In this document: positions 45,318 to 54,481 of the stretch, in pieces
Layout: every line of letters starts with the position of its first letter
Numbering within the stretch: the first letter of the stretch is position 1
Source of the DNA: Methylomonas rapida
Lineage (GTDB): Bacteria > Pseudomonadota > Gammaproteobacteria > Methylococcales > Methylomonadaceae
Length of the DNA: 64,000 bases
Reading direction: 5' to 3'
NCBI RefSeq assembly: GCF_024360925.2
Contig: NZ_CP113517.1
Span: 1,302,001 to 1,366,000 of the forward strand
Notes under the pieces: generated by a model
What the model was told of the DNA's origin: nothing
What the model saw: the letters and a program-made list of their open reading frames with translations, nothing else
Database searches by the model: none
Position numbers and translations under genes: made by a program

Positions 45318-45920
45318 TTAAGGCGATGGGCTCAGCAATTGTAGTGCTCCAACGATTAAGCCACGAAGAACTAAAATTAAAAAAAATACCCCGATGTATC
45401 CAATCATATCGTCACGGAGATACATGGTTGTTATGGATAACATGACGATCAGGAGCCAATAGTGCTTGCTATCATGGGAAAATTTTACAGCCAAGTATTC
45501 GATACCCTGAAAAAGAATCTCTGCCAACAAGGCTGCGCCGAATAGAGCTACACCAAAAAATGCGATAAGACTTAGCTGTCCCGACACACTGATATGGTCG
45601 CTAATCAGCCAAAGGAAGGAGAAACCAAGGGTAATTATGAACAGTTTATTCAGTATTGCCGTTGTCAATCTAGGGCTTTGAAAGCGCGATAGCAGCTTCT
45701 GAAATCCTCCCGGAAACCGTGCAAACGTCGCACCACAAAAAGGGCAAATCGATTTTGTTGGTTGCCCGTAATAGGTAATGACGCGCGGCACCATGATTCG
45801 ATGGCATTCGGGACAATCGACAGTTGCATGATGGCCATTAAACATTGAGTGATTTGATCGAGTTTGAATCGATTGGCTGGGCCGTTTGAACCGATCTGAG
45901 AGTGATGACTGTGAAGACAT
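45318..45920 (-). CDS. Membrane protein with N-terminal zinc ribbon, unrecognised
   Basis: 200 residues from ATG 45920 (GGAG before it). Two Cys pairs, CPECHR and CPFCGA, form a zinc ribbon at about 35-70. Four hydrophobic segments follow (LFIITLGFSFLWLI, LSLIAFFGVALFGAALLAEILF, YWLLIVMLSITTMYL, IGYIGVFFLILVLRGLIVGAL). It is convergent with traG and ends 4 bases after it. Possibly a cargo or exclusion-type gene; no function assigned. Confidence 0.55.
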   Translation of the reverse strand: MSSQSSLSDRFKRPSQSIQTRSNHSMFNGHHATVDCPECHRIMVPRVITYYGQPTKSICPFCGATFARFPGGFQKLLSRFQSPRLTTAILNKLFIITLGFSFLWLISDHISVSGQLSLIAFFGVALFGAALLAEILFQGIEYLAVKFSHDSKHYWLLIVMLSITTMYLRDDMIGYIGVFFLILVLRGLIVGALQLLSPSP

Positions 45921-46042
45921 TGTATTCTCCATGCATAAGCGGTTGGGCAATCCTACCGCGATTGAGCTAACGTTCCAAGTCGGTTTTTTAAATCAAAACT
46001 ATTTCAACAAGGCAAAGAAAAATGACCTGCGTATCGAACGGT

Positions 46043-46531
46043 TTACTCGCCGACACTTGCCAGAATTTTGTTGATCACGGTAGCCGAAATCCGAAAATCC
46101 GATCGATGCAAAATTTCAAAAGTGGCTCGAGCAGACGAAATCAAACCTTGCTTTTTGGCCTGTCCGATGACGGCGGCAGTACCTGCGACATGTAATTGAT
46201 ATTCTTTGGCCACAGCCCGGCCGGCACGTTCATCCATGATCAGCAAATAGTTTTGGGGTGACGACAGCGCAATGTTGATGCAATCCGTTTCTCCGGTGTC
46301 CAGATCAATGTCCAAATGTGGTGTTATGGATTCATGCCATACCGTTAGCCAACCTGAATCAAATGCGTGAGCCAGCGCTTGTTCACCTGGCGCCGATTTG
46401 CCCGGTAACACTTCTTGTTTCACCGATTCGGGTACGAAAACCTGGCCAAATAACTTCGGTAGCCAGATTAAACCCTCCACCAACGCCAGTCCGATCAATG
46501 GACTGGCATCGACAATTACTTTTTTGGTCAT
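46043..46531 (-). CDS. DUF3368 PIN-like toxin
   Basis: 162 residues with VIVDASPLIGLALVEGL at the start, the acidic LDTGETDCINIAL and LLIMDERAGRAVAKEY: the Asp/Glu pattern of PIN-domain ribonucleases. DUF3368 proteins are the usual partners of UPF0175 proteins in type II toxin-antitoxin modules. It starts 6 bases after the antitoxin gene. Probably stabilises the mobile element. Confidence 0.8.
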   Translation of the reverse strand: MTKKVIVDASPLIGLALVEGLIWLPKLFGQVFVPESVKQEVLPGKSAPGEQALAHAFDSGWLTVWHESITPHLDIDLDTGETDCINIALSSPQNYLLIMDERAGRAVAKEYQLHVAGTAAVIGQAKKQGLISSARATFEILHRSDFRISATVINKILASVGE

Positions 46532-46537
46532 CCGCGA

Positions 46538-46882
46538 TCAGGCTTGGTTGAGCCACTGGTCCAGAGTGTCCAAATCATCCTCGACTTCATCAGCCGTTTG
46601 CTCGATGACGGAAATACCCAGGCGCGAGACGTGCGCAATAAAGTTTGCCAACGGCATATCGGCCAGTTTAGCGGAGCGGGCAAGGGACAGGTTACCGTCC
46701 TTGAAAAGTGCCGTTGCCAAGGCTTTACGCACGCCCGGCATTCCAATGATTTTGGCGGCTTTGAGGCCGACCATCACCGCGTCTGGTTCGTTTCGATTCA
46801 TAACCAGGACCATATCCTCGTGAGCCATGCGCAGAGCTTCGCTGGGGTTGTTCTTTAGACCACTGACATTCACGGTTTTCAT
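46538..46882 (-). CDS. UPF0175-type antitoxin with Phd-like N-terminus
   Basis: 114 residues. The first 38 (MKTVNVSGLKNNPSEALRMA ... DMVLVMNRNEPDAVMVGL) resemble the DNA-binding start of Phd/YefM antitoxins; the rest (ALATALFKDGNLSLARSAKLADMPLANFIAHVSRLGI) is UPF0175, with its helix-turn-helix. It probably neutralises the DUF3368 toxin and represses the operon. Confidence 0.8.
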   Translation of the reverse strand: MKTVNVSGLKNNPSEALRMAHEDMVLVMNRNEPDAVMVGLKAAKIIGMPGVRKALATALFKDGNLSLARSAKLADMPLANFIAHVSRLGISVIEQTADEVEDDLDTLDQWLNQA

Positions 46883-47007
46883 AGTCTGATTACATAGGAA
46901 GATTGGATAGGTGGATTATAATCCTCTAAATGAAAATTGCTGCATAAAGTTTTCTCCCTGGACAATGATCTCCTATGTGGCCACGACAACGTTGCTCCTA
47001 GGATCAA

Positions 47008-47559
47008 TTAATCGGTGATGATTCTGGTTTTAGGGATTTGGCTTAGCATGCACATTTGGCAGACTTGCGGGTACTTACAGCCATGAATGACCAAATAGGG
47101 CGTATGGCAGGTCGTACAGTAAGGTAATTCAGCGAGTCCGTCTCTCAGGGCTTCGACGATAATCCAGGCTTCATCGAAATTTGCAGGCCGTATGCGGCCA
47201 AACGGCCGGCGTTCTTGGATATGGTTTGGGTAGAATGCACAAAAAGTGTCCCAGGCAAATACCATGGCATTCAGGTCTATTTCCGCTCTGATAGCGCCTG
47301 AGCAAGCGCTTCGATAGATTGAAGCAAATAGGGCCATGTAAAGAAACGACTCGCGTGACTGCGGCATTGACGTAATGCTGGGGATCAGTCCCGCCACTGG
47401 GCTTTCGCGGTGCAGCGAAAAGTAAAGGTTACACAAGTCTTTGGGGCGCAGGGTTTTGATGACCCGGCTGACCAATTTGGTACGCAACTTTCGTTTCAGT
47501 AATTGATAGGCCCAATACTGATCTTTGAGTCGAGCAGCAAAAGCGCAATGGTTGCTCAT
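47008..47559 (-). CDS. FlhC/SetC-like transcription activator subunit
   Basis: 183 residues from ATG 47559 (MSNHCAFAARLKDQYWAYQLL), which overlaps the flhD-like stop by 4 bases. The four-Cys zinc site at the end, CTTCHTPYLVIHGCKYPQVCQMC, and the FlhC fold blocks support the call. In SXT and IncA/C elements the homologous pairs (SetCD, AcaCD) switch on the transfer genes. Position next to an SLT gene is also as in those elements. It should bind upstream of the tra operons. Confidence 0.75.
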   Translation of the reverse strand: MSNHCAFAARLKDQYWAYQLLKRKLRTKLVSRVIKTLRPKDLCNLYFSLHRESPVAGLIPSITSMPQSRESFLYMALFASIYRSACSGAIRAEIDLNAMVFAWDTFCAFYPNHIQERRPFGRIRPANFDEAWIIVEALRDGLAELPYCTTCHTPYLVIHGCKYPQVCQMCMLSQIPKTRIITD

Positions 47560-47867
47560 GACTCTGGTGAATGGGAGGACAAAAGCGTCAGGAGTTCGAC
47601 AGTCCGTGCGGCGACTGCATCGGGGTCTTCGGTTTTTTGGACGTTTAGGAATTGGCTCCATTTGTGGGGATTGAAACGGGGAACAAAGGTCAGGCAATCA
47701 CTTCGAGCCAGAATCTTTAATTGCTCGAGTGGCATCTTTCTGAGCAACGACACCGCTTCGGTCGTAAGACCTAAGCAGAACATGGCTTTCTGTTCGCTGC
47801 CGGAAAAAATTAAGGATTGAGCGACAATGAGGTAGTCGAGATTGAGTTTGTAGAGGTTCTCATCCAT
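47556..47867 (-). CDS. FlhD/SetD-like transcription activator subunit
   Basis: 103 residues matching FlhD over YKLNLDYLIVAQSLI, KAMFCLGLTTEAVSLLRKM and LEQLKILARSDCLTFVPRF. It forms a complex with the FlhC-like partner, with which it overlaps. It starts 18 bases after the transglycosylase gene, so the three form one operon. Confidence 0.75.
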   Translation of the reverse strand: MDENLYKLNLDYLIVAQSLIFSGSEQKAMFCLGLTTEAVSLLRKMPLEQLKILARSDCLTFVPRFNPHKWSQFLNVQKTEDPDAVAARTVELLTLLSSHSPES

Positions 47868-47885
47868 TCTGCAATCCGCGATGGA

Positions 47886-48533
47886 CTAAAGAATCGCGCG
47901 AATTTGATTTGCCAGGGCGATTACTTTCTGCCCGTAACGGATGGCGGCCGGCTCGTTTTTCCAGCTGTAATATCGGCCGATGCCATGAGCGAGATTGCCA
48001 GGCACCGATTGGATAGCCTCTGAGAGTACGCTCGCGCCGATTTCGAGATTGGTACTCGGGATTAATAGTTGTTCTGCTTTCGCAACGCGGTAGCCATGCC
48101 ACCGCAGATTCACTTGCATAATGCCGACGTCGATATTGCGCTTGCCTTGCTCCAACATTTGATTGAGTAAGGCTTCGGCCTCCTGCTGACTGCCGGGAAT
48201 AAATGCGTTGCCTGCGTTATTGATGGCCCAGGGCCAGGGTATGACTCGATTCTGCGCGCCGTTTTTTCGCGACTCCGTGAGCGCAACGGCATACAGAATA
48301 TAGGGATCAATGCGATGCCTACGAGCTACTTGCCCCCACAGCGTGTTTTGTAATTTAGTATTTGATGTCAGGGACTGTTGGTTGCTGCTATTCATTTTAA
48401 TGGATCCAGCAGCCATCGATTCCATGGGTTGGCTAATGATGCAAAAGCCGCCCATCATGCCAATCCGAAGATGCTTAACAACGTTTTGAAATGAAAACTT
48501 AAGCTTAAGATCTTTTGAAGGAATAATGAACAT
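47886..48533 (-). CDS. SLT-type lytic transglycosylase of the conjugative element
   Basis: 215 residues; a shorter start near MMGGFCIISQ may be right. An SLT domain is visible: ARRHRIDPYILYAVALTESRK with the catalytic Glu, then WPWAINNAGNAF, DVGIMQVNLRWHGYR and GIGRYYSW. It opens the peptidoglycan for the mating channel. First gene of the operon with the flhD- and flhC-like activators. Confidence 0.8.
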   Translation of the reverse strand: MFIIPSKDLKLKFSFQNVVKHLRIGMMGGFCIISQPMESMAAGSIKMNSSNQQSLTSNTKLQNTLWGQVARRHRIDPYILYAVALTESRKNGAQNRVIPWPWAINNAGNAFIPGSQQEAEALLNQMLEQGKRNIDVGIMQVNLRWHGYRVAKAEQLLIPSTNLEIGASVLSEAIQSVPGNLAHGIGRYYSWKNEPAAIRYGQKVIALANQIRAIL

Positions 48534-48596
48534 CGCAAGCTCGCCGTAATGGTCTTGAGGCGAGTTTACGACGCTGCTAAAAATTCTATACGTTCG

Positions 48597-48621
48597 AAAA
48601 ACGCTTGTTTCTGGCGTTTTT
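48597..48621. terminator. Hairpin with T/A runs upstream of the transglycosylase gene
   Basis: AAAAACGC and GCGTTTTT with a 9-base loop (48597-48604, 48614-48621). It could end transcripts in either direction. No obvious + strand gene precedes it, so its partner gene is unclear. Confidence 0.4.
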
Positions 48622-48840
48622 ATCTTGATTTGTCAATTTTGGAGGTTCGCAACAAATGTTCGTGCGCCATCGTATTTGGATGTCAAGCCAAAAAACGAGC
48701 CTAAAATGAGGATTTAGATTAATTGGAATGTTTGACGGGGTATTTCGTTGAAGACAAACCGGACTGATCACTTTGGTTCAAAAGGTTAAACCGATACGAT
48801 TTTCAGGGAATTCGGTCCGCCTTCGGTAATTGTTGCTTGG

Positions 48841-49124
48841 TATAGGTTTTAGTATAGGTTTGAATTTTATTCCAATAAACCCCATGAAAAACAATAAGCA
48901 CACGCTGCTGCATCATCGGCGTGTGTTGCATTTTCTCGTCTTGCTTGGGGCCTTGTGTTTTCTGGTTATTCATTTGTAACAATTTGATACATAAGTAATA
49001 TTCTTTGGTTTTCTGTTGAGTCTAACATCGTCGACACTTATCAAAACTTTCCTGCACTTTGCTTTTTAGTATAGGTTTTTTCAGGGTATATTCGCGTCAT
49101 CATTCGCCACAAAAAACCTATACT
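48841..49124. repeat. Four copies of TATAGGTTT around the integrase start
   Basis: TATAGGTTT at 48841, 48853 and 49070 and inverted at 49114-49122. The last two are part of a perfect 14-bp dyad, AGTATAGGTTTTTT (49068-49081) and its complement (49111-49124), directly before the integrase ATG at 49128. They could be arm-type binding sites or an operator of the integrase. Confidence 0.6.
48884..48979 (+). CDS. Possible 31-residue membrane peptide
   Basis: The frame begins MKNNKHTLLHHRR and ends in one hydrophobic stretch, VLHFLVLLGALCFLVIHL. No clear ribosome site. It lies between repeat copies before the integrase remnant. Could be chance. Confidence 0.25.
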   Translation: MKNNKHTLLHHRRVLHFLVLLGALCFLVIHL

Positions 49125-49127
49125 GAA

Positions 49128-49750
49128 ATGCAATTCGACGCCCGCACCGCTAAAGCTTTGCTATCTGGACAGCATATGGCTTTTGACGATTACCCTGGGC
49201 TGCGTTTGTCAACTATGACAAGGGTGAGAACTTGGTTTTATCGATATAGAAGCAGCGTTATAGAAGCAGCGTTGATGGACGCCTTCGGCAGGTCATTGGC
49301 CGTCTATGTCATTTCCATCAGCTATTGTCGCCTGGGAGGCTTTGAAAAACCAGCGTGATTCTGGCAGGTATCCTGTATTAGAAGCAAAGCAAGCGAAATT
49401 AGAGGCAAAAGCCTTAACGTTAAAACAAGAGGCGGCAAATTCTGAAAACGCTTATACAGTACGTGTGCTGTGCGATGAATATTTAGCCGGACATGTTTGC
49501 CGTCATAGAGCCCCAAAAGGCTCTGCTGAAATTACAAGGATGTTTAACACGATGCTGGGGGATATGGCGGATTTGCCACCCACTGCAATTACGCGAGCAA
49601 TGGCTTTTGATTTGATTCAAAAGTACGCTGCAATATCGCCCGTGCAGGCTGGAAAATTACGATGTGAGCTAGGCGCCGCATGGGATTATGCAATGGATGC
49701 TGGCAGACTGCCTGAAGCTGCTGTAAATTGGTGGCGCTTAATTTTCCATC
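49128..49750 (+). pseudogene. Tyrosine integrase of the mobile element, frameshifted and truncated
   Basis: Starts MQFDARTAKALLSGQHMAFDDYPGLRLS, the DUF4102-type arm-binding start of P4-like integrases. After about 49320 the sense moves to another frame: AWEALKNQRDSGRYPVLEAKQAKLEAK, LCDEYLAGHVCRHRAPKGSAEI and LGAAWDYAMDAGRLPEAAVNWWRLI. Homology stops near 49750 before the catalytic domain, so no Arg, His or Tyr of the active site remains. The element cannot excise with this gene. Confidence 0.75.
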
Positions 49751-50123
49751 ACAGGGTTTTAACCACCGGCTTCAGTCGGTCAGCTTTAGCTATAAGATTT
49801 TCGAGGCTTTTGGACTGAAAGGGTTCTGTTGAAAATGTATAAAGCCTGTTATGGCTGTTTGAGTATTACAGAGCCAGTGTGAGCCAGCCCGCCAGATAAT
49901 TGGGGGCAGAAATCTTTTTGGTATTTTGTAACCCAGCGACGCGTCGTTCAGTCGACGCGTATCGGGACTTTCAGTCCGTTATTCGAACCCACCTGCTTTA
50001 GCAGGTGGTTGTTTAGCTAACCCATGAAGCCAGCATCATTGCTGGCTTCTTTCGTTTCAAAGGCAGTTAATCGGGAGCAGGCCCCCTAAAGCCAGGGTCT
50101 GCATTTGCATAGGCGGGACGCTA
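49751..50123. other. Junction between mobile element and chromosome, with hairpins
   Basis: Contains GACGCGTCG-loop-CGACGCGT around 49940, CCACCTGC/GCAGGTGG (49989-50008, 4-base loop) and the terminator at 50026. TTCGAACCCACC at 49983 looks like the end of a tRNA, but no tRNA body could be folded upstream. No matching attachment repeat was found at the other edge of the element (18.86-18.99 kb). Confidence 0.45.
50026..50056 (+). terminator. Rho-independent-like terminator
   Basis: GAAGCCAGCA and TGCTGGCTTC form a 10-bp stem with a 4-base loop, followed by TTTCGTTT. Reads on the + strand, though the only + strand gene before it is the truncated integrase; it may belong to a gene lost at this junction. 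Confidence 0.6.
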
Positions 50124-50633
50124 TCAGGGTTTTGTCGGTTGGTTTTGCAGTAAATGCTCAATGTCGGACCGAATGGCGGCAGGTGCCCTGAAAGGGGAAT
50201 ATCGCTTCACGACTCGCCCCTGTCTGTCGATCAGGAATTTGGTGAAATTCCATTTGATGGCTTGGCTGCCAAGGGCTCCCGAGGCTTGCGATTTCAAAAA
50301 CGTATAGAGCGGGTGAGCGTGCTTGCCATTGACGGCGATTTTTTCGAACAGCGGAAAGCTAACCTGATAAGTCATTTCGCAAAAATCGGCAATTTCCTGG
50401 CTGTTGCCAGGTTCTTGCTTGCCGAACTGGTTGCACGGGAAGCCCAAAACTGCAAAGCCCTGATCTTTGAATTCCCGATAAAGTTGCTCCAGTCCGCGAT
50501 ATTGCGGCGTGAAGCCGCAGCGGCTGGCCGTGTTGACGATCAGCAGCACTTGGCCTTTGAACGACTCCAGCGGAATCGTTTCGCCGGCGAGGCTATTGGC
50601 GCTATAGGAATAGATGGTTTCCATAAGTTTCAT
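50124..50633 (-). CDS. Glutathione peroxidase family protein
   Basis: Reduces hydroperoxides with glutathione or, for many bacterial Cys forms, thioredoxin. 169 residues from ATG 50633, which overlaps the stop of the preceding membrane-protein gene (ATGA). Motifs: NTASRCGFTPQYRGLE with Cys as peroxidatic residue, GFPCNQFGKQEPG, and IKWNFTKFLIDRQG (catalytic Trp and Asn). Cytoplasmic. Two-gene operon with the membrane protein. Confidence 0.9.
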   Translation of the reverse strand: MKLMETIYSYSANSLAGETIPLESFKGQVLLIVNTASRCGFTPQYRGLEQLYREFKDQGFAVLGFPCNQFGKQEPGNSQEIADFCEMTYQVSFPLFEKIAVNGKHAHPLYTFLKSQASGALGSQAIKWNFTKFLIDRQGRVVKRYSPFRAPAAIRSDIEHLLQNQPTKP

Positions 50634-51343
50634 GCCGCTTGCGTTTGCAGTGATTTTGCCAGGAAGAAGTTTTTGAAATAAGGCATGAAGCTGGCGGTGA
50701 TCGGAATCGAATAAAAGCAATAGATCGCGGCGGCTTCTCCGGTCGAAACGCCCAGAAACCATTGCGGCATCAACAGCGTCATCAAGGCCATGAAGCAGTG
50801 ATAAGAGGCGATTTTCCAGTTGTCTTTCCAAACGAAGCCGCTCAATGCCAATGCAAATAGCGAGCCATGGGTCACGAGCAATCCGAACGCAGCCGGAATC
50901 AGGTAGCCGATGTGGTAAATCCCCATGAACAAACAAGCGACTTTGTTGCCGATGAAGTTGGGATCGATACCGAATAATTGCCATTCCTTCGGTAAAAAGG
51001 TGCAGATCAAAAAGAACGAGCTCAGCGTGGTGCCGAGCAGGGTGGCTTTTTTCAGCGCCAGTTTGTCGCTGGAGTAAGTCGCCAGCGCCGGCATGATTGC
51101 AAAGGCCTGCAGGGCGATGTGGTAGGTCGATAACTGACTGAGAAAAAGATTCGTACCGTAACCGCATTGATCGGCCACGGGATAAGCGAAGTACTGAATC
51201 AATTCCATCAACGAGAAGTGAAAGATCGCATAGGCACGGGCCAGGCGCACCCAAAAGGCTTCCTCTTTGTCCATAAAGGTGATGCCCGAGGCTACGAAGC
51301 CGACTACCCCAAGACCCAAGGACATATTTGCACTAAAACACAT
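50630..51343 (-). CDS. Polytopic membrane protein (DUF5765-like)
   Basis: 237 residues from ATG 51343 with MCFSANMSLGLGVVGF at the start, a hallmark of this family. About seven hydrophobic segments (for example IALQAFAIMPALATY, ATLLGTTLSSFFLICTF, IGYLIPAAFGLLVTHGSLFALAL, ALMTLLMPQWFLGV). Function unknown. It is translationally coupled to the glutathione peroxidase gene. Confidence 0.7.
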   Translation of the reverse strand: MCFSANMSLGLGVVGFVASGITFMDKEEAFWVRLARAYAIFHFSLMELIQYFAYPVADQCGYGTNLFLSQLSTYHIALQAFAIMPALATYSSDKLALKKATLLGTTLSSFFLICTFLPKEWQLFGIDPNFIGNKVACLFMGIYHIGYLIPAAFGLLVTHGSLFALALSGFVWKDNWKIASYHCFMALMTLLMPQWFLGVSTGEAAAIYCFYSIPITASFMPYFKNFFLAKSLQTQAA

Positions 51344-51558
51344 GATAGGACCGTTATTTTTATTGGCGGCACGATAACTAAACCTCGATGAAAATCGAGC
51401 CGCTTGGGTTAAGGAAAATGTGGTTTGCAATCGACCGATGCCTACAGGCGTATGGCTCGAGAGTCAATTGTCATATAAAAGTTCGGGATTCTAGCAAAGT
51501 TCCGAACCGGTGGTCGTTAAAACCATGCTCTCACTCTGAGTCCGTTCTGGTAGGGAGG

Positions 51559-52260
51559 CTAACAAGCCCTGGCACATACCCAGACGTCTACCCGGTTAAC
51601 CCCATGGTGTTTTAGTGCTTGCGCCAGCGCGTCGGCGGTGGCGCCGGTGGTCATGACGTCATCGACGATGACGATGTGTTGATGGTTTAGAGGGCTGATT
51701 ACGCTGAAAGCATTTCTCAGGTTTTTTCTGCGCTGTTTGGCCGGCAATTCGGTTTGATGAGCGGTATTCCGGTTGCGTATGCAGCTGTTTAAGTCCAACG
51801 GGATCGATAGCCGGTTGGCCAGATGGCGGGCGATTTCCAGGGATTGATTGAAACCGCGTTCTTGGTAGCGTCTGCGATGCAAGGGCACGGGAATGATACA
51901 TTCCGGCAACTCCGCCGTTTGCTCAAGATGGGTTGCCAGCAGGTTGCCCAGTAGGCGGGCGTGTAAATAGCGCTGGTTGAATTTCAACTGGGTAATCAGA
52001 AATCGCAGCAAATCATCATAGAGAAAGGGCGCGTGGGTTTCATCGAAGTGGGGTGATTTTTTCAGGCAGCGCCCGCAAAGTTGCGGCGTTGATATCGCTG
52101 TTTCAAAGGGTTCGCCGCAGCGATAGCAGCAGTGCAGGTTTCTGCTTAAATCGTCATAGCAAGCCCGGCATAAATCCAATCCATCAAATCCTGCTTGCCC
52201 ACAGAAGATACAGCGCGGCGGCAGCCATTTGTTCTGTATAATATTCAGCCAGTTGTTCAC
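51559..52260 (-). CDS. comF: ComF-family phosphoribosyltransferase-like protein
   Basis: 233 residues with an N-terminal double zinc ribbon (CIFCGQAG, CRACYDD, CCYRCGEPF, CGRCLKK) and a C-terminal PRTase domain whose PRPP loop reads IVIVDDVMTTGATADALA. Related to natural transformation in some bacteria; placement divergent from bioB is common in gammaproteobacteria. The 72-base gap to bioB must hold both promoters. Confidence 0.9.
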   Translation of the reverse strand: MNNWLNIIQNKWLPPRCIFCGQAGFDGLDLCRACYDDLSRNLHCCYRCGEPFETAISTPQLCGRCLKKSPHFDETHAPFLYDDLLRFLITQLKFNQRYLHARLLGNLLATHLEQTAELPECIIPVPLHRRRYQERGFNQSLEIARHLANRLSIPLDLNSCIRNRNTAHQTELPAKQRRKNLRNAFSVISPLNHQHIVIVDDVMTTGATADALAQALKHHGVNRVDVWVCARAC

Positions 52261-52331
52261 TTTTATTTTTGAAATAGGTTGATAAGCGGTTCGGTTCGCC
52301 GTTTTGCCTGCACAGTTTGGAGAGTATCAGA

Positions 52332-53321
52332 ATGTCTGTCGTCCCGGAATCGATCAAAATCGATGCGTCGTTGCGCCATGATTGGCAGCTGGCGGAAGTC
52401 GAAGCCCTGTTTGCCATGCCGTTCAATGATTTACTGTTTAGAGCGCAAAGTGCGCATCGGCTTTATTTCGATCCGAATGAAATTCAGGTCAGCAGTTTGT
52501 TGAGCATCAAGACCGGTTCCTGTTCCGAGGATTGCGGTTACTGCCCGCAAAGCGCGCGTTATGATTCCGATCTCAATCCGGAAGCCTTGATGCCGGTCGA
52601 TGCAGTATTGAAGGCCGCGCAACAAGCCAAACAGCAGGGCGCATCACGGTTTTGCATGGGCGCCGCCTGGCGTAGCCCGAAAGATAGAGACATCGAGCGT
52701 GTGGTCGAGATGGTCAAGGGCGTCAAGGCCTTGGGGCTGGAGACCTGCGTGACCTTGGGCATGTTGAGCGACAAGCAAACCCAAGCCCTGAAGGAAGGCG
52801 GGCTGGATTATTACAACCATAATCTGGATACCTCCGAGGATTATTATTCCGAAATCATCACGACTCGCACGTATCAAGACAGGCTGGATACCCTGGAGCG
52901 CGTGCGCGAGGCCGGCATCAATGTCTGTTGCGGCGGCATCGTCGGCATGGGCGAGTCGGAAATCGATCGGGCCAAGTTGCTGATGCAATTGGCGAACATG
53001 GCCAAGCATCCCGAAAGCGTGCCTATCAATATGTTGGTGCAAGTGGAGGGCACGCCGTTGCATGGCACCGAAAAACTGGACCCTTTGCAATTCGTGCGTA
53101 CCGTCGCCGTGGCGCGCATCATGATGCCGCAATCGCGGGTGCGCTTATCCGCCGGGCGCAAGGACATGAGCGATGAAATGCAGGCTTTGTGCTTTTTAGC
53201 GGGCGCCAATTCGATCTTTTATGGCGACAAGCTGCTGACCACCGACAATCCAATGACCAATCACGACAAGCAATTGTTCGAGCGTTTGGGCGTGCACATG
53301 GGCGGCTCCAGTTACACCTGA
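52332..53321 (+). CDS. bioB: Biotin synthase
   Basis: Radical-SAM enzyme that inserts sulfur into dethiobiotin. 329 residues from ATG 52332 (GGAGAG upstream; the frame from 52317 adds five residues). The [4Fe-4S] cysteines are Cys64, Cys68 and Cys71 (CSEDCGYC). Other hallmarks: [31 protein letters not shown] and the Arg in VRLSAGR near the [2Fe-2S] cluster. First gene of bioB-F-H-C-D, each overlapping the next. Confidence 0.97.
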   Translation: MSVVPESIKIDASLRHDWQLAEVEALFAMPFNDLLFRAQSAHRLYFDPNEIQVSSLLSIKTGSCSEDCGYCPQSARYDSDLNPEALMPVDAVLKAAQQAKQQGASRFCMGAAWRSPKDRDIERVVEMVKGVKALGLETCVTLGMLSDKQTQALKEGGLDYYNHNLDTSEDYYSEIITTRTYQDRLDTLERVREAGINVCCGGIVGMGESEIDRAKLLMQLANMAKHPESVPINMLVQVEGTPLHGTEKLDPLQFVRTVAVARIMMPQSRVRLSAGRKDMSDEMQALCFLAGANSIFYGDKLLTTDNPMTNHDKQLFERLGVHMGGSSYT

Positions 53322-54481
53322 TGGCTAATGGTTTTTACGATTTTTCCGGCCAGCTGGAAAGCCTGAAACAACAGGGCCTGTATCGAAGTCGCCGCATCGT
53401 CGATGGCCCGCAAGGGATTTTGTTGCAGGTCGACGACAGGTCGGTGGTCAATTTTTGCAGCAACGATTATCTGGGCTTGGCTAATCATCCCGACGTGGTC
53501 ACGGCGTTTCGCAAGGCCGCCGACCGTTATGGTGTCGGCAGTGGTTCGGCGCATCTGATTTGCGGGCATAGTAGCGCGCATCATGGCCTGGAAGAAGAGC
53601 TGGCGGCATTCACAGGGCGCGAACGGGCTTTGCTGTTTTCCACCGGTTATATGGCCAATCTCGGCGTGATTTCGGCGTTGCTTGGGCGGAATGATACGGT
53701 ACTGGAAGATCGGCTTAACCATGCCTCGCTGCTCGATGGCGGCTTGCTGTCGCGTGCGCGGTTTCAACGTTATCGGCATGGTGACAACGTTGATTTGGCG
53801 CAGCGCCTGGCCGAATGTACAGAAAAGGCCTTGATCGTCAGCGATGGGGTATTCAGCATGGACGGCGATTTGGCTGATGTGCCGGCGCTGGCGGCATTGG
53901 CGAAATCGCATCAAGCCGGCTTGTTGATCGATGATGCCCATGGCTTTGGCGTGCTCGGGAACTCGGGCGGCGGCATCGTCGAGCACTACGGTTTATCTCA
54001 GAATGATGTGCCGATGTTGTTGGGAACCTTGGGCAAGGCGTTCGGCACCTTCGGCGCTTTTGTGGTGGGTTCCAGCGATCTGATCGAGTACTTGATTCAA
54101 AAAGCCAGAAGTTATGTTTTTACCACAGCACTGCCGGCTGCCGTCGCCGAGGCAACGCGGGCCAGTCTGCGTTTGTTGCAAGGCGAAACCTGGCGACGCG
54201 AAATGCTGCAGGCCTTGGTGGCGCGATTTAGACACGGCGCCGAGCAATTGGAACTGCAGTTGATGGATTCGTTTACGGCGATACAGCCGATAATCGTTGG
54301 AGACAGTCAACGTGCCCTGGACACTAGCGCGGCCTTGCTGGAGCAGGGCTTTTGGGTGTCTGCGATCAGACCGCCCACCGTGCCGGCGGGTACCGCCCGT
54401 TTGCGAGTAACCTTATCCGCCGCACATGAACCTCATCATGTTGATGCCTTGCTGGAGGCGTTGCTCAAGGTGATGAAATGA
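53321..54481 (+). CDS. bioF: 8-amino-7-oxononanoate synthase
   Basis: PLP enzyme joining pimeloyl-ACP/CoA and alanine in biotin synthesis. 386 residues from ATG 53321, which shares one base with the bioB stop; the upstream open frame lies inside bioB. Motifs: [50 protein letters not shown] and the PLP lysine in [14 protein letters not shown]. Confidence 0.96.
   Translation: MANGFYDFSGQLESLKQQGLYRSRRIVDGPQGILLQVDDRSVVNFCSNDYLGLANHPDVVTAFRKAADRYGVGSGSAHLICGHSSAHHGLEEELAAFTGRERALLFSTGYMANLGVISALLGRNDTVLEDRLNHASLLDGGLLSRARFQRYRHGDNVDLAQRLAECTEKALIVSDGVFSMDGDLADVPALAALAKSHQAGLLIDDAHGFGVLGNSGGGIVEHYGLSQNDVPMLLGTLGKAFGTFGAFVVGSSDLIEYLIQKARSYVFTTALPAAVAEATRASLRLLQGETWRREMLQALVARFRHGAEQLELQLMDSFTAIQPIIVGDSQRALDTSAALLEQGFWVSAIRPPTVPAGTARLRVTLSAAHEPHHVDALLEALLKVMK

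Noticed and set aside
49920..50010. tRNA gene or fragment at the element border
   Set aside because: TTCGAACCCACC resembles a T-arm and acceptor end, but no D-arm or anticodon stem could be arranged upstream and no matching repeat was seen at the other border.
50124..51254. 376-codon frame covering the glutathione peroxidase and half of the membrane-protein gene
   Set aside because: Only the last 169 codons are glutathione peroxidase. The upstream part is out of frame with the DUF5765-like gene, and ATGA coupling marks the real start at 50633.
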